Source of the DNA: CAVWDU01 sp963840725
GTDB lineage: Bacteria; Pseudomonadota; Gammaproteobacteria; Pseudomonadales; Halieaceae
Direction: 5' to 3'
Assembly: GCA_963840725.1 (NCBI GenBank)
Contig: CAWIZY010000019.1
Span: forward strand, 1 to 64,000
Length of the DNA: 64,000 bases
How positions within the stretch are numbered: position 1 is the first letter of the stretch; every line of letters begins with the position of its first letter. Under the pieces are notes generated by a model, which was not told the DNA's origin, ran no database searches, and saw only the letters and a program-made list of their open reading frames with translations. This document shows positions 1 through 10,774 of the stretch, one piece after another. Made by a program: the position numbers and the translations under genes.

Positions 1-6
1 GAGCAC

Positions 7-59
7 GGCCGAGATAATCGCCGGGAATTGAGCAGATTCTGATCAACTTACGTGATGGT
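7..59 (+). repeat. Putative left-end transposase-binding sites
   Basis: Two sequences here resemble the 19-bp sites at the right end of the element (4420-4462) in inverted orientation. Bases 41-58 read GATCAA-N6-TGATGG, matching both half-sites of the inverted right-end consensus GATCAAGATAATTGATGGG. Bases 7-25 keep the central GATAAT and the final GGG but little else. The inverted orientation is what a transposon left end needs. The match is by eye and the second site is weak. The outermost terminus may lie before base 1. Confidence 0.4.
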
Positions 60-154
60 TTCAAAAAAATCCCCTCGAAGAGCCTGATCACTTGATCGAG
101 GTCCCCGAGGGGTGTACTCCGTATGGTTGTTGCAAAACCCCGGAGTACTCCACG

Positions 155-740
155 ATGTATCATGATTTGCTTCGCGATGCCAGGTTCTGGTTGTTTCTTT
201 TTTCAATTGACCAAGATCTGGCCGAGACCACTCGCCAGGAGGCGTGCCCGTGCGGCGGTCGCCTGCACCGCGCCAACTACCCGCGGAAGCCGCGGGGCGG
301 TCCCGATGATCTGCCTGAACAGTACCGCCGCCGGCTTAGCTTCTGCTGCGATCGGGACGGTTGCCGCAAGAGGGTAACGCCACCGTCGGTACGTTTCCTT
401 GGGCCCAAGGTTTATCTCGGTGCGGTGGTCGTCCTGGTGGCTGCCATGCGGCAAGGGCCCTCGCCGCGGCGAGTCCGTGAGCTTTCCGAGCTTTTCGGTG
501 CCGACCGACGAAGCATCGCTCGCTGGCAGATCTTCTGGCGCGAACACTTCCCACAGACACGGTTCTGGAAGGTCGCCCGCGCACGTCTCGTGCCGGCCAT
601 CGAGATGGTTGCTCTTCCGCTATCGCTCTTGAAAGTGTTTCTACACAGCGACGATCGATGTCGAGGACTGGGGGCGGCTGCTGCGATTTCTTTCGCCGAT
701 CACGATCACTGGAGGCCTAGCGATCGAGGTCTTACGATGA
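155..740 (+). CDS. Zinc-ribbon protein of transposon, frameshifted
   Basis: First gene of a four-gene element. From ATG 155 the protein shows two cysteine pairs, CPCGG near residue 31 and CCDRDGCRKR near residue 72, which look like a zinc ribbon. They are followed by a helix-rich part with an HTH-like stretch (RVRELSELFGADRRSIARW). The reading frame is lost near 640 and resumes in another frame (FYTATIDVEDWGRLLRFLSP) to TGA 738-740, giving about 195 residues once repaired. It sits about 100 bp before the transposase gene in the same direction. Its role is unknown. By analogy with other multi-gene DDE elements it could be a DNA-binding or target-choice factor, but I cannot assign a family. Confidence 0.6.
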
Positions 741-836
741 ATTTCGATCGACCCGCAGAAGATGCTCGTCGACGGTGCCGACAGACCGGTGTAAATGTGG
801 TCTTACAGTCGTTCACTTGCTTTGCGAGGAGACGTG

Positions 837-2314
837 ATGACCACAAAATCGCACCGTTCGACCGTCGCCTTGTGGGCGCGCTTTCGCTTCTCTGTCGTGG
901 GTTCGCTGTTGAGTGCGCCCCCTGCGCACGGAGAGCTCAAGACGTCTATCGAGTCCCTTGCCGCGAAAACCTGGACGCATCCGGTAAGCGGGCGCGACGT
1001 TCGTTTTGCAGCTGCCACCATCGAGCGCTGGTACTACAAAGCGAGGCGTGAAAGGGACGACCCAGTCGGCGTCTTGCGCCGCACGGTGCGCAAGGACTGC
1101 GGCAAGGTGTCTCTTGCTCCGGCTCTGGCCGCGCGTCTTTTTCGCCAGTACCGTGAGCATCCACACTGGAGCTACCAGCTGCATTACGACAACCTGGCCG
1201 CTCTGGTAAGAGCGGATGCTTCGCTGGGGCCACTCCGCTCTTATGCCACCGTCCGCCGGTACATGAAGGCACACGGTCTGCTGCGCAAGCCGCGTCTGGT
1301 GCCGAAGGGCCGACCCGGCGAAGCACGCGCCGCTCAGCGACGTGCGACCCGAGAGATCCGCAGTTATGAAGCCGAATACGTCGGGTCGTTGTGGCATCTT
1401 GATTTCCATCACGGGTCCCGCAAGGTGCTCACGACCAACGGCCAGTGGCAGCGCCCTATCGTGTTGGGCATCCTCGATGACCACTCCCGACTCTGTTGCC
1501 ACCTCCAGTGGTACCTCTCGGAGACCGCCGAGGATCTCGTGCACGGACTCTCCCAGGCGATTCAGAAGCGCGGTCTGCCCGGCTCTGTTGACCGACAATG
1601 GTCCGGCGATGGTGGCCGAGGAAGTGCAGGAAGGTCTTCTGCATCTGGGGATCGTACACGAGAAAACGCTGCCCTATAGCCCCTATCAGAATGGTAAACA
1701 GGAGGCCTTTTGGGCGAATCTCGAAGGACGTCTGCTGGAGATGCTCGACGGTTTTGTGGAGCTGACGCTCGACTTTCTCAATGAAGTGACCCAGGCCTGG
1801 GTTGAAATCGAGTACAACCGCGCGGTGCACCGCGAGACCCACCGCTCGCCAGTCGAGCGATTCTCGCAAGCACCCGACGTACTCCGCCCGAGCCCTTCGT
1901 CGGGCGCTTCGCGAAGCGTTTCGCTTGCAAAGCAAGAGGCGTCAACGGCAGAGCGACGGGACGATCTCGTTGGAGGGGGTACGCTTCGAGATCCCGGCGC
2001 GCTATCGCCACTTCCGCGACGTGGTGGTGCGCTACGCCCGCTGGGACCTCGGCCGCGTGCATCTGGTCGACGCCAACAGCGGCGCCACTCTGGCTCCCAT
2101 TTATCCTCTCGACCGTAGGGCCAATGCCGACGGCCAACGTTTGCTCTTCCCGGCCGACACGGCCGTGGCGCCCACCGACGACAGCCAGCGACCTGACAAC
2201 CAGATGCCGCCGCTGCTGAAGAGAATTCTCGCCGAATACTCGGCCACGGGAACGCCGCCGGCGTACCTGCCCAAGCAACCGCATCCCCCAAACGACCGAG
2301 GAGAAGAAGCATGA
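837..2314 (+). CDS. DDE (rve-type) transposase, frameshifted
   Basis: Large transposase that would cut and join the element's ends. The start is ATG 837, preceded by GAGGAG. An N-terminal helical DNA-binding part leads to a retroviral-integrase-like core. The first Asp is in SLWHLDFHH, the second in LLTDNGPA and the Glu in NGKQEAFWANLE. A C-terminal beta domain follows (FEIPARYRHFRDVVVRYARW...GRVHLVD). The core is split by frameshifts near 1580 and 1900, so the coordinates follow three frames. The end at 2314 overlaps the next gene by ATGA. The arrangement with a following AAA ATPase recalls Tn5053/Tn7/IS21-type elements. If the frameshifts are real and not sequencing errors, the transposase is dead. 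Confidence 0.8.
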
Positions 2315-3156
2315 ATGCCAAGAGGCTGTTATCGCTGTGGGGACTGAAATGGAATCCGTTTTCACCAGAGCTTCCCAGTGAGGCGCTACTGGTAACCGCA
2401 AGGATCGAGAATTTCGCCTGGCGGGTCGAACAGCTTGTCCAGGAGGGCGGATTCGCTCTGATCTCGGGCGAGTCGGGAACCGGTAAGTCGGTGGCGCTGC
2501 GCATCGTCGCCGAACGCCTCTCGACGTTGCGGGACGTCGTGGTCGGTGTTTTGGAGAGACCCCAATCGAAAAGCGGCGACTTCTATCGTGAGCTGGGCGA
2601 GATTTTTTCGGTTAAGCTGAGCCCTTCCAATCGTTACGGTGGCTTCAAGGCGCTGCGAGAGCGCTGGAAAGCCCATGTGGCCTCCGCACGCATCAAGCCG
2701 GTGTTGCTGGTCGATGAGGCGCAGGAGATGGATCCTGAGGTGCTCAGCGAGCTGCGGATCCTTTCCAGCGCCGATTTCGACGCCACCTCGCTGCTGACCG
2801 TCGTCCTTTCGGGAGACGGGCGGCTTCTCGAGTTGTTACGGCATGAGGACCTTGTGCCGCTGGGCACCAGGATCCGTACGCGGCTGATCACGGAGGTTGC
2901 CTCGCGCGAGGAACTGCTTGAGCTGTTAAGCCACGCGCTATCGAAGGCGGGCAACGCGACTCTCATGACGGCCGAACTGATGGACACATTGGTCGATCAC
3001 TCCGCCGGCAATTACCGTCTGCTCATGACCATGGGCGCCGAACTGCTCGCCTACGGCATGGCGCACGAGGTTGAGCAACTCGACGAGAAGCTCTACCTCG
3101 ACGTCTTTCAACCGAAACGACCGCGGCGGACATCAAAGAAGAAAGCGAGGGTTTGA
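2311..3156 (+). CDS. AAA ATPase, TniB/ExeA-like transposition partner
   Basis: Intact 281-residue AAA+ ATPase. Walker A is ISGESGTGKSVALR near residue 50 and Walker B is VLLVDEAQEMD near residue 134; a sensor-like STADF/LLTVVLSGDGR stretch and an Arg-rich ITEV region follow. The N-terminus (LWGLKWNPFSPELP) matches the style of ExeA/TniB/MuB-like ATPases, which in Tn7- and Tn5053-like elements bind target DNA and recruit the transposase. It overlaps the transposase stop (ATGA) and its own end overlaps the next start (ATGA-like), so the genes are translationally coupled. Unlike the transposase it has no visible frameshift. Function is inferred from family and position. Confidence 0.85.
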   Translation: MNAKRLLSLWGLKWNPFSPELPSEALLVTARIENFAWRVEQLVQEGGFALISGESGTGKSVALRIVAERLSTLRDVVVGVLERPQSKSGDFYRELGEIFSVKLSPSNRYGGFKALRERWKAHVASARIKPVLLVDEAQEMDPEVLSELRILSSADFDATSLLTVVLSGDGRLLELLRHEDLVPLGTRIRTRLITEVASREELLELLSHALSKAGNATLMTAELMDTLVDHSAGNYRLLMTMGAELLAYGMAHEVEQLDEKLYLDVFQPKRPRRTSKKKARV

Positions 3157-4111
3157 AAATGCCACCCGAGTGTGACCCACTTCCCGTCGTCCGCGTCGGG
3201 CAGATTCCCCTTGAGGACCAGTCCCAACGCTGGCTGGTCGAGCAGCTGTGGGGCGACTCGTCTGTTGGTGTGATCGGCGGCGCACCCAAGTGCTCCAAGA
3301 CCTGGCTGGGATTGGACTTGGCCCTGAGCGTGGCGACCGGCACGGCCTGCTTGGGCAAGTACGCCGTCCCGCAGCCGGGTCCGGTCCTGATCTACTTGGC
3401 TGAAGATGCGTTGCCGGTCGTGCGCGAGCGCGTCGAGGGAATGGCCCGGCATCGGGGTCTCGACCTCGATGGCGTCCCCATCGACGTGATCACCGCCCCG
3501 ACCCTCCGGCTCGATCGTGATCCGCACCGCTTCCGCCTCTTCGAGACGGCCAAGCAACTTCGCCCCCGGCTCCTCCTGTTGGATCCTCTGGTGAGGCTAC
3601 ACCGAATCGACGAGAACCACGCTGGAGAAGTAGCCGGATTGTTGGCCTACTTTCGCTCACTCCAGCGGCGACTGGACCTCTCGGTGGTGCTGGTGCATCA
3701 CACGCGAAAAAACGCCGCGGGAGGAGTGGCTGCCGGTCAGGGACTCCGTGGCTCGGGTGATCTGCATGCCTTCGGCGACTCGAACCTCTATCTCCGGCGA
3801 ACAAGAGAACGCTTGCTGCTGTGCAGCGAGCATCGGGCACGCGCCAGCTTCGCCGCCGGTCTATCTCGAGCTGGTGACCAACAACGCGGAGAGGACCCAC
3901 TTGAAGGTCATCGCTGAACTCCACAACGAGCGGCGACGCTGTCTCCAGGAGCAAGTGCTCGCTTATCTGACCAACGGCACAACGCTCACCCGAGCGAAGC
4001 TTCGCGACGCGCTTTCGGTCAAGAACGAGCGCCTGGGCGATGTGCTCGCAGTCTCTGGAGCAAGCCGACCGGATTCGCCGCACGCCTGCCGGTTGGCGCC
4101 GCATCGACTGA
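3153..4111 (+). CDS. RecA-fold AAA ATPase (AAA_25/RepA-like), frameshifted
   Basis: Last gene of the element. It has a Walker A-like GGAPKCSKTWLGLDLALS near residue 40, a Walker B LLLLDPLVRLH near residue 145 and VVLVHHTRK soon after, as in the hexameric RepA/AAA_25 group. Two frameshifts, near 3840 and near 4050, separate the ATPase core from a C-terminal winged-helix-like tail (EQVLAYLTNGTTLTRAKLRDAL...RIRRTPAGWRRID) that ends at TGA 4109-4111. Members of this fold act as replicative helicases or DNA-remodelling ATPases. As a second ATPase in a transposon it might act in target choice or in replication after insertion; this is inference. An alternative is a passenger gene. Confidence 0.7.
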
Positions 4112-4124
4112 CCGCCAGGAGGAC

Positions 4125-4162
4125 CGTTCCCCGTTCCCTATATATAAGGAGGGAACGGAACG
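4125..4162. terminator. Stem-loop after transposon operon
   Basis: Bases 4125-4139 (CGTTCCCCGTTCCCT) pair with 4150-4162 (AGGGAACGGAACG) apart from a 2-base bulge, with an AT-rich 10-base loop. It lies 14 bp after the last stop of the element's operon. There is no good T-run, so it may be a terminator or simply an mRNA-stabilising hairpin. Confidence 0.45.
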
Positions 4163-4419
4163 ATCCTTTCTTCCAGTGAACGAGTCGACGGACGACACAA
4201 ACCGGTCAACGCCACGGCTTCTTCTCTGTGAACATGGCTCTGCGGGAGTGGGTGCCTTCGTCGGAGCCGGCCGTCGCTCGCTCGCCCTGTCCGAGCGCAG
4301 CGAGTTGGCGAGCGACGGCCGAGCGACAGAGAAGGCGCACCACGGTGCCTTTGTTGGTGAGTGCCCGAGCGAGCAGCGGAGAATGTGTACCAATTCCTCC
4401 TACGTCAAACCGACCGAAT

Positions 4420-4462
4420 CCCATCAATTATCTTGATCAGTCGCCCATCAATTATCTTGATC
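4420..4462 (-). repeat. Two 19-bp direct repeats at transposon right end
   Basis: The 19-mer CCCATCAATTATCTTGATC occurs exactly twice, at 4420-4438 and 4444-4462, with a 24-bp start-to-start distance. Each copy contains imperfect dyad symmetry (ATCAA...TTGAT). Repeated sites at a terminus are typical of transposase binding in IS21, Tn7 and Tn5053-like elements. The exact outer end of the element after 4462 is not evident. Bases 4163-4419 before them contain no convincing gene. Confidence 0.6.
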
Positions 4463-4755
4463 GCTCTCAGAAGTGGGGAGGGGGGCTGTAGGATTGAAAC
4501 CGCTATCAGTCGGCGGAGTGAGGGACAAGTTGAGCTTTCCAGACAACGGAATGTCGATGGACCTCAAACACGCATCGCCGGACGTGTTGAACCCCCTACC
4601 ACTCCCGCCGCCAGCCACACGCCAGCAGAACGATGGTGCCGGTGCCCAAGACTCGTTTTCTACAGCAGTGATTTGTAAGCACTTTCTCTGTAGTTGTTTA
4701 CGGCAACGCAATGGCTGTTGGCACCATGCGCATGGCGTTCGACGGGTCTTTCGCT
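4463..4755. other. Non-coding stretch after transposon
   Basis: No convincing gene, RNA or repeat seen. Codon pattern in all frames looks random. The start may contain the outer transposon terminus. Confidence 0.4.
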
Positions 4756-5478
4756 TCAGCCCATTTGCTGCTCCAAGGTTGGGGGGAAGGCGACGCCTAC
4801 GGCTTGGAAGACCTGATTGCACACGCCACGCGCTTCACTGCGCAGGCGGAAGCGTTTGTGTTGATGCTCCACCTCGACCCATTGCAGCGACTCCAGGTCA
4901 CGCAGCACGTCTGCCCATTCCGGTGAATGACTCGCGGCCGTTAAACGATCTTGCAACTCCTTGCGAAGCACCAAGGCCAAGAAACTGCAGAACACGTGGC
5001 CACGGATCGTCTCGTCATGATGGTGATAGATCGGCCGGGTCTCAAGATCATTTGATGCTGCGGATGCAATCCTCCACCATCCAGAGTTCCTTGTAACGCA
5101 AGGCAACGTTTCCCGTTGGAAGGTCGTCCATGTCTGTTCGCAACACCCACTTGCCGTCGTAGCGGGCTTCGTCCTTGATCTTTTGCCGATCAATCTCAAA
5201 GTGCGTCTCGCCTCCGCGAAGGTATTTGCGATAGCCACGGTTGCCCACCAGCGACTTGTCGCCTCGCTTGAGTTGTTCCACGCCGCGCCCCCACAATCGC
5301 TTCGCGGTCCGCCTTGTCTTTCTTCGCTTGGTCCGTGTTCACACAGACCACGTAACGCCGCCTCTCGATCTGCACGTTCTTGACTTGCAGTGGAGACGGA
5401 TCGCCGCTCTTCTCTTTGGGACCACGCACTTCGGTGCTTACCACGGCGCCGTCCTCGTAGTGGCCCGGCGCAACTCAA
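4756..5478 (-). pseudogene. IS4/IS1634-type transposase C-terminal remnant
   Basis: On the minus strand a transposase C-terminus can be followed across three frames. Segments include VSTEVRGPKEKSGDPSPL, then LVGNRGYRKYLRG, then TRPIYHHHDETIRGHVFCSF, and last QVFQAVGVAFPPT before the stop at 4756. The YHHxxxxIxGHxxxSFLAL pattern with its following Leu-rich helix is characteristic of IS4/IS1634-group transposases and carries the region of the catalytic Glu. The N-terminal half with the first Asp is missing: upstream sequence (after 5478) belongs to another gene. At least two frameshifts plus this truncation make it a dead remnant. Confidence 0.65.
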
Positions 5479-5563
5479 ATAGCAGACCTTCTCTCAGTCG
5501 AGAACGCCCTCACCCCTTGTAAACCAATAGGGATTCGGGTCGGTGTATTGCGCCAAGCGTACG

Positions 5564-5852
5564 TTAGAAGCGAACCGGAAGCCAAGTTGGCCGACGCCCG
5601 GGCCGCGGCGTCGTTGCCCACGCAAATGCGTAGTCCGCCTCCAAACTCACGTCCGTCCGGCCCTCGGTACCCGGAATCTCGTCGAAGAACTCCTCGGTGT
5701 CGAGACCGCCATCGCATACCGCGTAACGAACGCTTCCCGCCGTGAAGAAGTCGGCGGCACAAGGGTCGTAACGCAAGCAGCACAACAGAAACGCAGAGAA
5801 GCACCACGGCCAACCGAAAACGCCACGCCCGAATCGCGATTCGAGGTTTCAT
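5564..5852 (-). CDS. Small membrane-anchored protein, frameshifted
   Basis: A minus-strand protein starting at 5852 (MKPRIAIRAWRFRLAVVLLC) has a basic N-terminus and one strongly hydrophobic segment, as in a signal anchor. After a frameshift near 5785 it continues in another frame (LRYDPCAADFFTAGSVRYAV) to a stop at 5564, about 95 residues in all. The second half is acidic (DTEEFFDEIPGTEGRTD). No family recognised. It lies just upstream of the transposase remnant in the same direction and may have been the insertion target. Reality of the gene is moderately likely because the two frames join neatly. Confidence 0.4.
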
Positions 5853-6156
5853 GCCCCACCTCCGCGTTCGAGAGATCGGGGGGTGGTCATCAAAGTGCTA
5901 GCCCGCAACGGGCAATCCGTCCAGCGGTACACCCCTGAGTCTACCGGAGGTAGCCGTTCAAGGCCCGGCCACGCCGGGCAACCCTCCCAAACGGCATGCC
6001 CCTGAGTTTAGCTGAGATGCGCGGCGTTGCAACGGTTTTCTTGCCCCCCCAAGAAATCCAAATTCCTTGGGAATCGGGCCAGAAATCCCTCGCCGGTGAC
6101 TAGATTTGGCCCGAATTGGACCCCGGAGCAGGCTGTTCCAAAAGGGAATTCGCCAA
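5853..6156. other. Gene-poor stretch
   Basis: No gene supported. Two short near-copies of the same phrase occur (around 5898-5937 and 5963-6008: ...GGGCAATCCGTCCA/GGGCAACCCTCCCA...CCCCTGAGT), suggesting a small local duplication. Confidence 0.35.
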
Positions 6157-6363
6157 TCAGGCGGCGGCCAGTTCGGCCTGTGCGGGCAGCAGAGAAGGGG
6201 CAACAGAGCCGGCAAGCCGTGCCGCGCAACACGCGGTCAACAACTCCAAGACGTTGCGGTTCTGCTGCCGACAAGTGGCCACGACACTCAGCATCCGCCG
6301 GGTGCCACTGGCTGCTTGCCAGCCAGTGCATGCGGGCCAACCCAGTTCGGTCCATTTGCTCAT
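6157..6363 (-). pseudogene. IS66-type transposase C-terminal remnant
   Basis: The minus-strand peptide RRMLSVVATCRQQNRNVLEL, followed by LTACCAARLAGSVAPSLLP, matches the usual end of a large group of IS66 transposases (RMLTVVxTLRQQxRNVLxYL...PSLLP). Only this last domain is present. The DDE core is not visible upstream (6364-6648), where I see no other gene. It is distinct in sequence from the complete IS66 copy at 15744-17739. Treated as decayed debris. Confidence 0.5.
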
Positions 6364-6648
6364 CCTGTATCATCCCAGAACTCGGCCGGCAACGGATCGA
6401 CGGCGGGCAGACTCCGCGAAGGGCCTCGTTTGTGTCAGAAACTCGTCGCGCGTGGGACGCTTCAACAAACGACCCATTTGAGACACTCCCGGCGACCCGC
6501 TTGGGATATCCCCCAGTTGGGTGGGACCCAGCGAGTCCGGGAACCGATCTCTGGCCGGCAGTTGATCGGATACGTCATCAACCAACGTATTTGAGACTAC
6601 CGGGTTGACCATTCGCCTGACAGGCGACGGTCGAGAAGAGCATCGTTG

Positions 6649-9600
6649 TCAACTCGCAGCCGGGGGCGACAGTTTGATAACTACGCCCCCTGTAGGAATC
6701 GCGCTTGTATTTGATGCCCGTCGCGCTATTCCTTTTGTCGTGATCTCGTCAGAGTCAATCCCCAACAGCTTTGCCGTTTCGTCACGGAAACCAAGAGGAT
6801 TTCATCGTCGACCTGAATCTGTTCGATCCAACCGACTGCGTCATCGTAGTGTTGCCTCGCCGCCTCTTTCTCGCCCAACTGCCAACTAGCCATCGCCAGA
6901 AAACAGCTAGTGCGTGGGTGCTCGCTGTCGGGATCGAGTTCGACAAGCTTCATCAGCGACGTGCGGGCAGCTGCCCACTTGCCGCTTCGATACTGGGCGA
7001 TTCCCAGCACCATCCAGTTCCATGACGTTTCAGGTGATAACTCCGTGCCGCGCCGTGCGGCTGACAGCCGCTTTGGCAATGTCGCGGAACCTTGCATCGG
7101 GCAAGGTCAACATGAGCCAGGCGACCTGACTCTGGATTTGTGCATCTGTTTGGCAAAACTCGAGAGCGGTCTCAAGTTTCTTGTACTGCCTGCTGATAGT
7201 TCCCATTTTGTGTCCAGGGTTTTCGCCTCGTCTAATAGAAGCCTACACACGCTGGCTCTGATAGCTCGGATCACTTGCCAACTGGTAGCCGATCGAGGCG
7301 TCGTAAACGCGAACCTACCATCTTAGATCGTGGCGATCCGCTTGCGGTCGTGGCTCCAGGCGCCATCGAATTGCGCATCATCCGGTTCGAACAATTCCTG
7401 CACCTGTCGTCCGGGTTCCACATCCTGACAGCCGTCTCCCGAAAACGTGGCGATTCGCCGGCCATCGTCACTCCATGCCGGCGAATCAACTCGACAGGCC
7501 TGAACGCCCCGAAAGGAGTTCGAACGGGCCGACCAGTCAACGTGTCTGAGATCTGGATATCACCTCGATTCCCACCCTGAGACAGGTACCGCCCGTCTCG
7601 ACTCCAGGCCAGATTACCGGGCCCCGTACCCTGAATGAGCATGCAGTTTGACGCCAAGCGACCACATCCCAGATTCTGACATGTCGATGCACCTCCCTCT
7701 CCACCACCGTGGCGAGCCGCTCACCGTCCGGGCTCCAGGCCACGCTCTCGGACGAGGCCCAGCTTCGAGTCAGTCCTGCGTCAACGAGGAGAGTCTGCTC
7801 TCCTGTCGAAACATCCCAGATGCGGACCGTCCGTTCTTTACCGCTTACCGAAGCCAGTTGGCGGCCATCAGGATGCCAGGCTACAGCGACCAACGGTAGA
7901 GGTCTGTCGAAAACTGGCGCTTTGACACCTTCGTGCTGCCAGTTGCAGCCTCGTTCTTTCCCAGGTCGTAGACGACAATCGAACCGTCATCGCCCGCGCA
8001 CTCCAAATGTTGCCCGCAGGGCTCCACACTGGATCGGAGGCCGTCAGCCTCCCGGACCAGGCACGGCCTGAATCTCTTCGCCGGTCTCTGCGTCGCGGAC
8101 TTGAACGTCTGTCCCAGCGCCCAATAGGCCAGGTGTCGATCGTCGGGGCTGAAGGCAATTTCGCCATGGCTACCGCATCGTGCGGCGATCGTGTATACGC
8201 CTTGCTCCTGCATCGACATCCCAGATATTGACGATCCCTTGTTGCCGGACGCAATCGATTTGCCGTCCGGGCTCCAGGCCAACGCATTGATTGCCTCGTC
8301 TTCCGGATCGTTCGCAGGCTCTTGCCACTGCTGGCATCCCATAGCGTGATGTTGCCTCGCTCTGATTCCTGCATGGCAATTGTGAACCGTCTGGACTCCA
8401 GGCGATCGATCTCACTCCGCCCTGTTCGAGCAGGGAAAGTAATTTTTCGCCGCTGGTCACATCCCACACTAGGGCTAGCCCAGTAAGTCCCCACGGCCAG
8501 GCGGCGACTGTCGGGGCTCCAGGCCAGGCACCAGTTAAACTGGCCGCTTTCAAACGTCGTTGTTTGTCCTCCAGATTCGGCGTCCCAGATCGGTGATCGT
8601 CCCCGGTTCGTAACCCGATGCCGCCAAATTCTCTCCATCAGGACTCCAGGCCACGTGAAGCACTTCGGTGTCATGCCCGATCAACTCGCGGAGCCTTCGC
8701 CCGTTATGGCGTCCCAAATGATAACCGTCTTGTTCGGGCCATTCGAAGCGAGACGACTGCCGTCAGGACTCCACGCCACCGAGTTGATCGTGGCATCTAA
8801 TTCGATAGTCACACGTGACTGGCCATGTTGTACCACCATCGCGTTTTTAGTGTCATCAACACGCCAGGCGAGGCGCCGTTCGCCCGGATGCCAGGCGAAC
8901 AGACACCCTTCGATCCCACGATGAGGTATGGTCTCGACTGGACTCCCGTTTCCAGATTCCAGATCTTGATATCGCTGCCGCAACTACAAGCCCGTGACAT
9001 TGAGCCGAAGCCAAAATAGTCCCATCGGGGCTCCAGGCGATGGAGCGCACTTGGCCGTATCCGTGTCCGTGCAGAGTTCTTATGCTGAAACAGCGAGACA
9101 AGTGGTAGTACCACTCCCAGCCTCGCAGGTCCGGCTCCCCCGGCGCTGGCAGATAACCGAGCAGCGTCTCTTGCAGCCTCGTGATCTGGCCGTCGTCCCA
9201 GTCTTTTTGGGCCATCCGCATTTGGGCGACGTAGAGGTTGCGGATGGCCTCATCGCGTTTCTGTTGGGCATCCAGCCGTGCCGTTCTTTCCTCTTGGCGT
9301 GCCATATTCGCAGTGTCTCGCTCGGCGGAAACCTGTGCTAGTGCGATGCTTGTCCTCATGTAACCCACGGCAGAAACTGCCGCGACAAGTATTGCCAGAA
9401 TGGCAACAGCCCCTGCCAATCCGGAGACGATGGGATTCGCTCTCGACCACCGCCAGAAACGCTCGACTCGACTCACTCGCCTCGCCTTGATCGGTTTGTT
9501 TTCCATAAAACGTCGTAGATCGTCAGCCAGTTCCAGTGCCGTGGCGTACCGATCGCTGGGGTTCTTGGCGATCGCATTCAGGACGATGGTCTCCAGTTCC

Positions 9601-10774
9601 GACGGAATTGCCTTATTGATGCGCCGTGGAGCTTGCGGCTCCTCAAAGGCAATCTGCTTCAACAGTTCCCTGCGATCTGACGCGCCGAAGGCAGGCTGCA
9701 ACGTCATCAGTTCGTACAGCGTCACTCCCAGCGAGTAGATGTCCGTGCGGTGATCGATCACCACGCGTTTGGCTAATGCCTGCTCGGGGCTCATGTAGCG
9801 GAGCGTGCCGAGGATGTCGCCGGTCATGGTCATCCCGGCATCCTCTTCAATCCGCGCCAAGCCAAAGTCGGCCACATGAACCTTACCCTCTGTATCCAGG
9901 AGCAGATTGCCCGGCTTGATGTCGCGATGGACGATGCCATGGGCGTGGGCGTGATCCAGCGCATCGGCCGCCTGTACTCCCAACTGGGCGACACTACGGA
10001 AAAAATCTGGGCTTCGCGTTGATTCGAGGCTGTCCAGCGGCGTCGAGGGCGAAGAACTGGTCGGCCTGGTCTGCAACGGTGACGTCGGCGGCGTGCTCGA
10101 CCGTTGCCTTGACGGCCTGGTATTCGCTTGTTTCGTTGCCACCGCGGATGAACTTGGCCGTTAGCTGGCTCAGTTCCGGCGTTGGTTGGTCCGCCCCCTG
10201 GATCGCCCCGCAATTGGGCGATTACCTCAGCCAGCGACTGCCCTTCGATCAACTGCATGGCATAGAAGTGGACGGCCCGTTCACAGCCGACCGAGTAGAT
10301 CGACACAATAGCCGGGTGGTTCAACGTGGCCGCGGCTCGGGCCTCGTTCTTGAACCGCTCCAACTGCCTCGGATCGAGTACGGCCGCAAAGGGCAGCACC
10401 TTCAGCGCCACCCGCCGCGGCAACGAGATCTGCTGGGCTTCGTAGACCACGCCCATACCACCCCGGCCGAGTTCACGAAGGATTCTGAAATCTCCAAACT
10501 GCTTGGGCCCATCGACGCAATCCTGCGAAGAACCATCGCTCGAGTCGTCTCGGAACTTGGCGCTCATTCGCCAAGAGACCTCCAATCCATCGAGACATCT
10601 AGCGAGCTGGTCGGCGATGCCGGGGTGGCACGCCAATAACTTTTCGCGGTTGGGCGCCGAGCCGCGTTCAAGGTCGGCGAGATACTCTTCCAGGACATCG
10701 GCCAGGTCGATGTCACGATCTGCCTTGTCATCGCCAGCCCGATGGATCGCCGTGCCGTGTGAATTGCCGTTCAT
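6649..10774 (-). CDS. Ser/Thr protein kinase with WD40 and TPR, multiply frameshifted
   Basis: Planctomycete-style receptor-like kinase of about 1,370 residues. In order: an N-terminal acidic region; the kinase domain with GRGGMGVVYEAQ, ALKVLP, HGIVHRDIKPGNLLLD, VADFGLAR and GTLRYMSPEQ; a membrane segment (IVSGLAGAVAILAILVAAV); a coiled-coil linker; WD40 repeats marked by recurring WSPDG; and a TPR-like tail (WMVLGIAQYRSGKWAAA...LAMASWQLGEKEAARQHYDDAV). The start ATG 10774 overlaps the sigma-factor stop (ATGA). The end at 6649 follows one frame switch near 6780. Frameshifts occur near 10190 and repeatedly in 7340-8900. The family phosphorylates Ser/Thr on partner proteins. The kinase and ECF sigma genes probably form one signalling operon. 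Confidence 0.85.

Noticed and set aside
6106..6594. Plus-strand 162-residue frame
   Set aside because: It overlaps the clearer minus-strand IS66 C-terminal peptide and has no recognisable domain.
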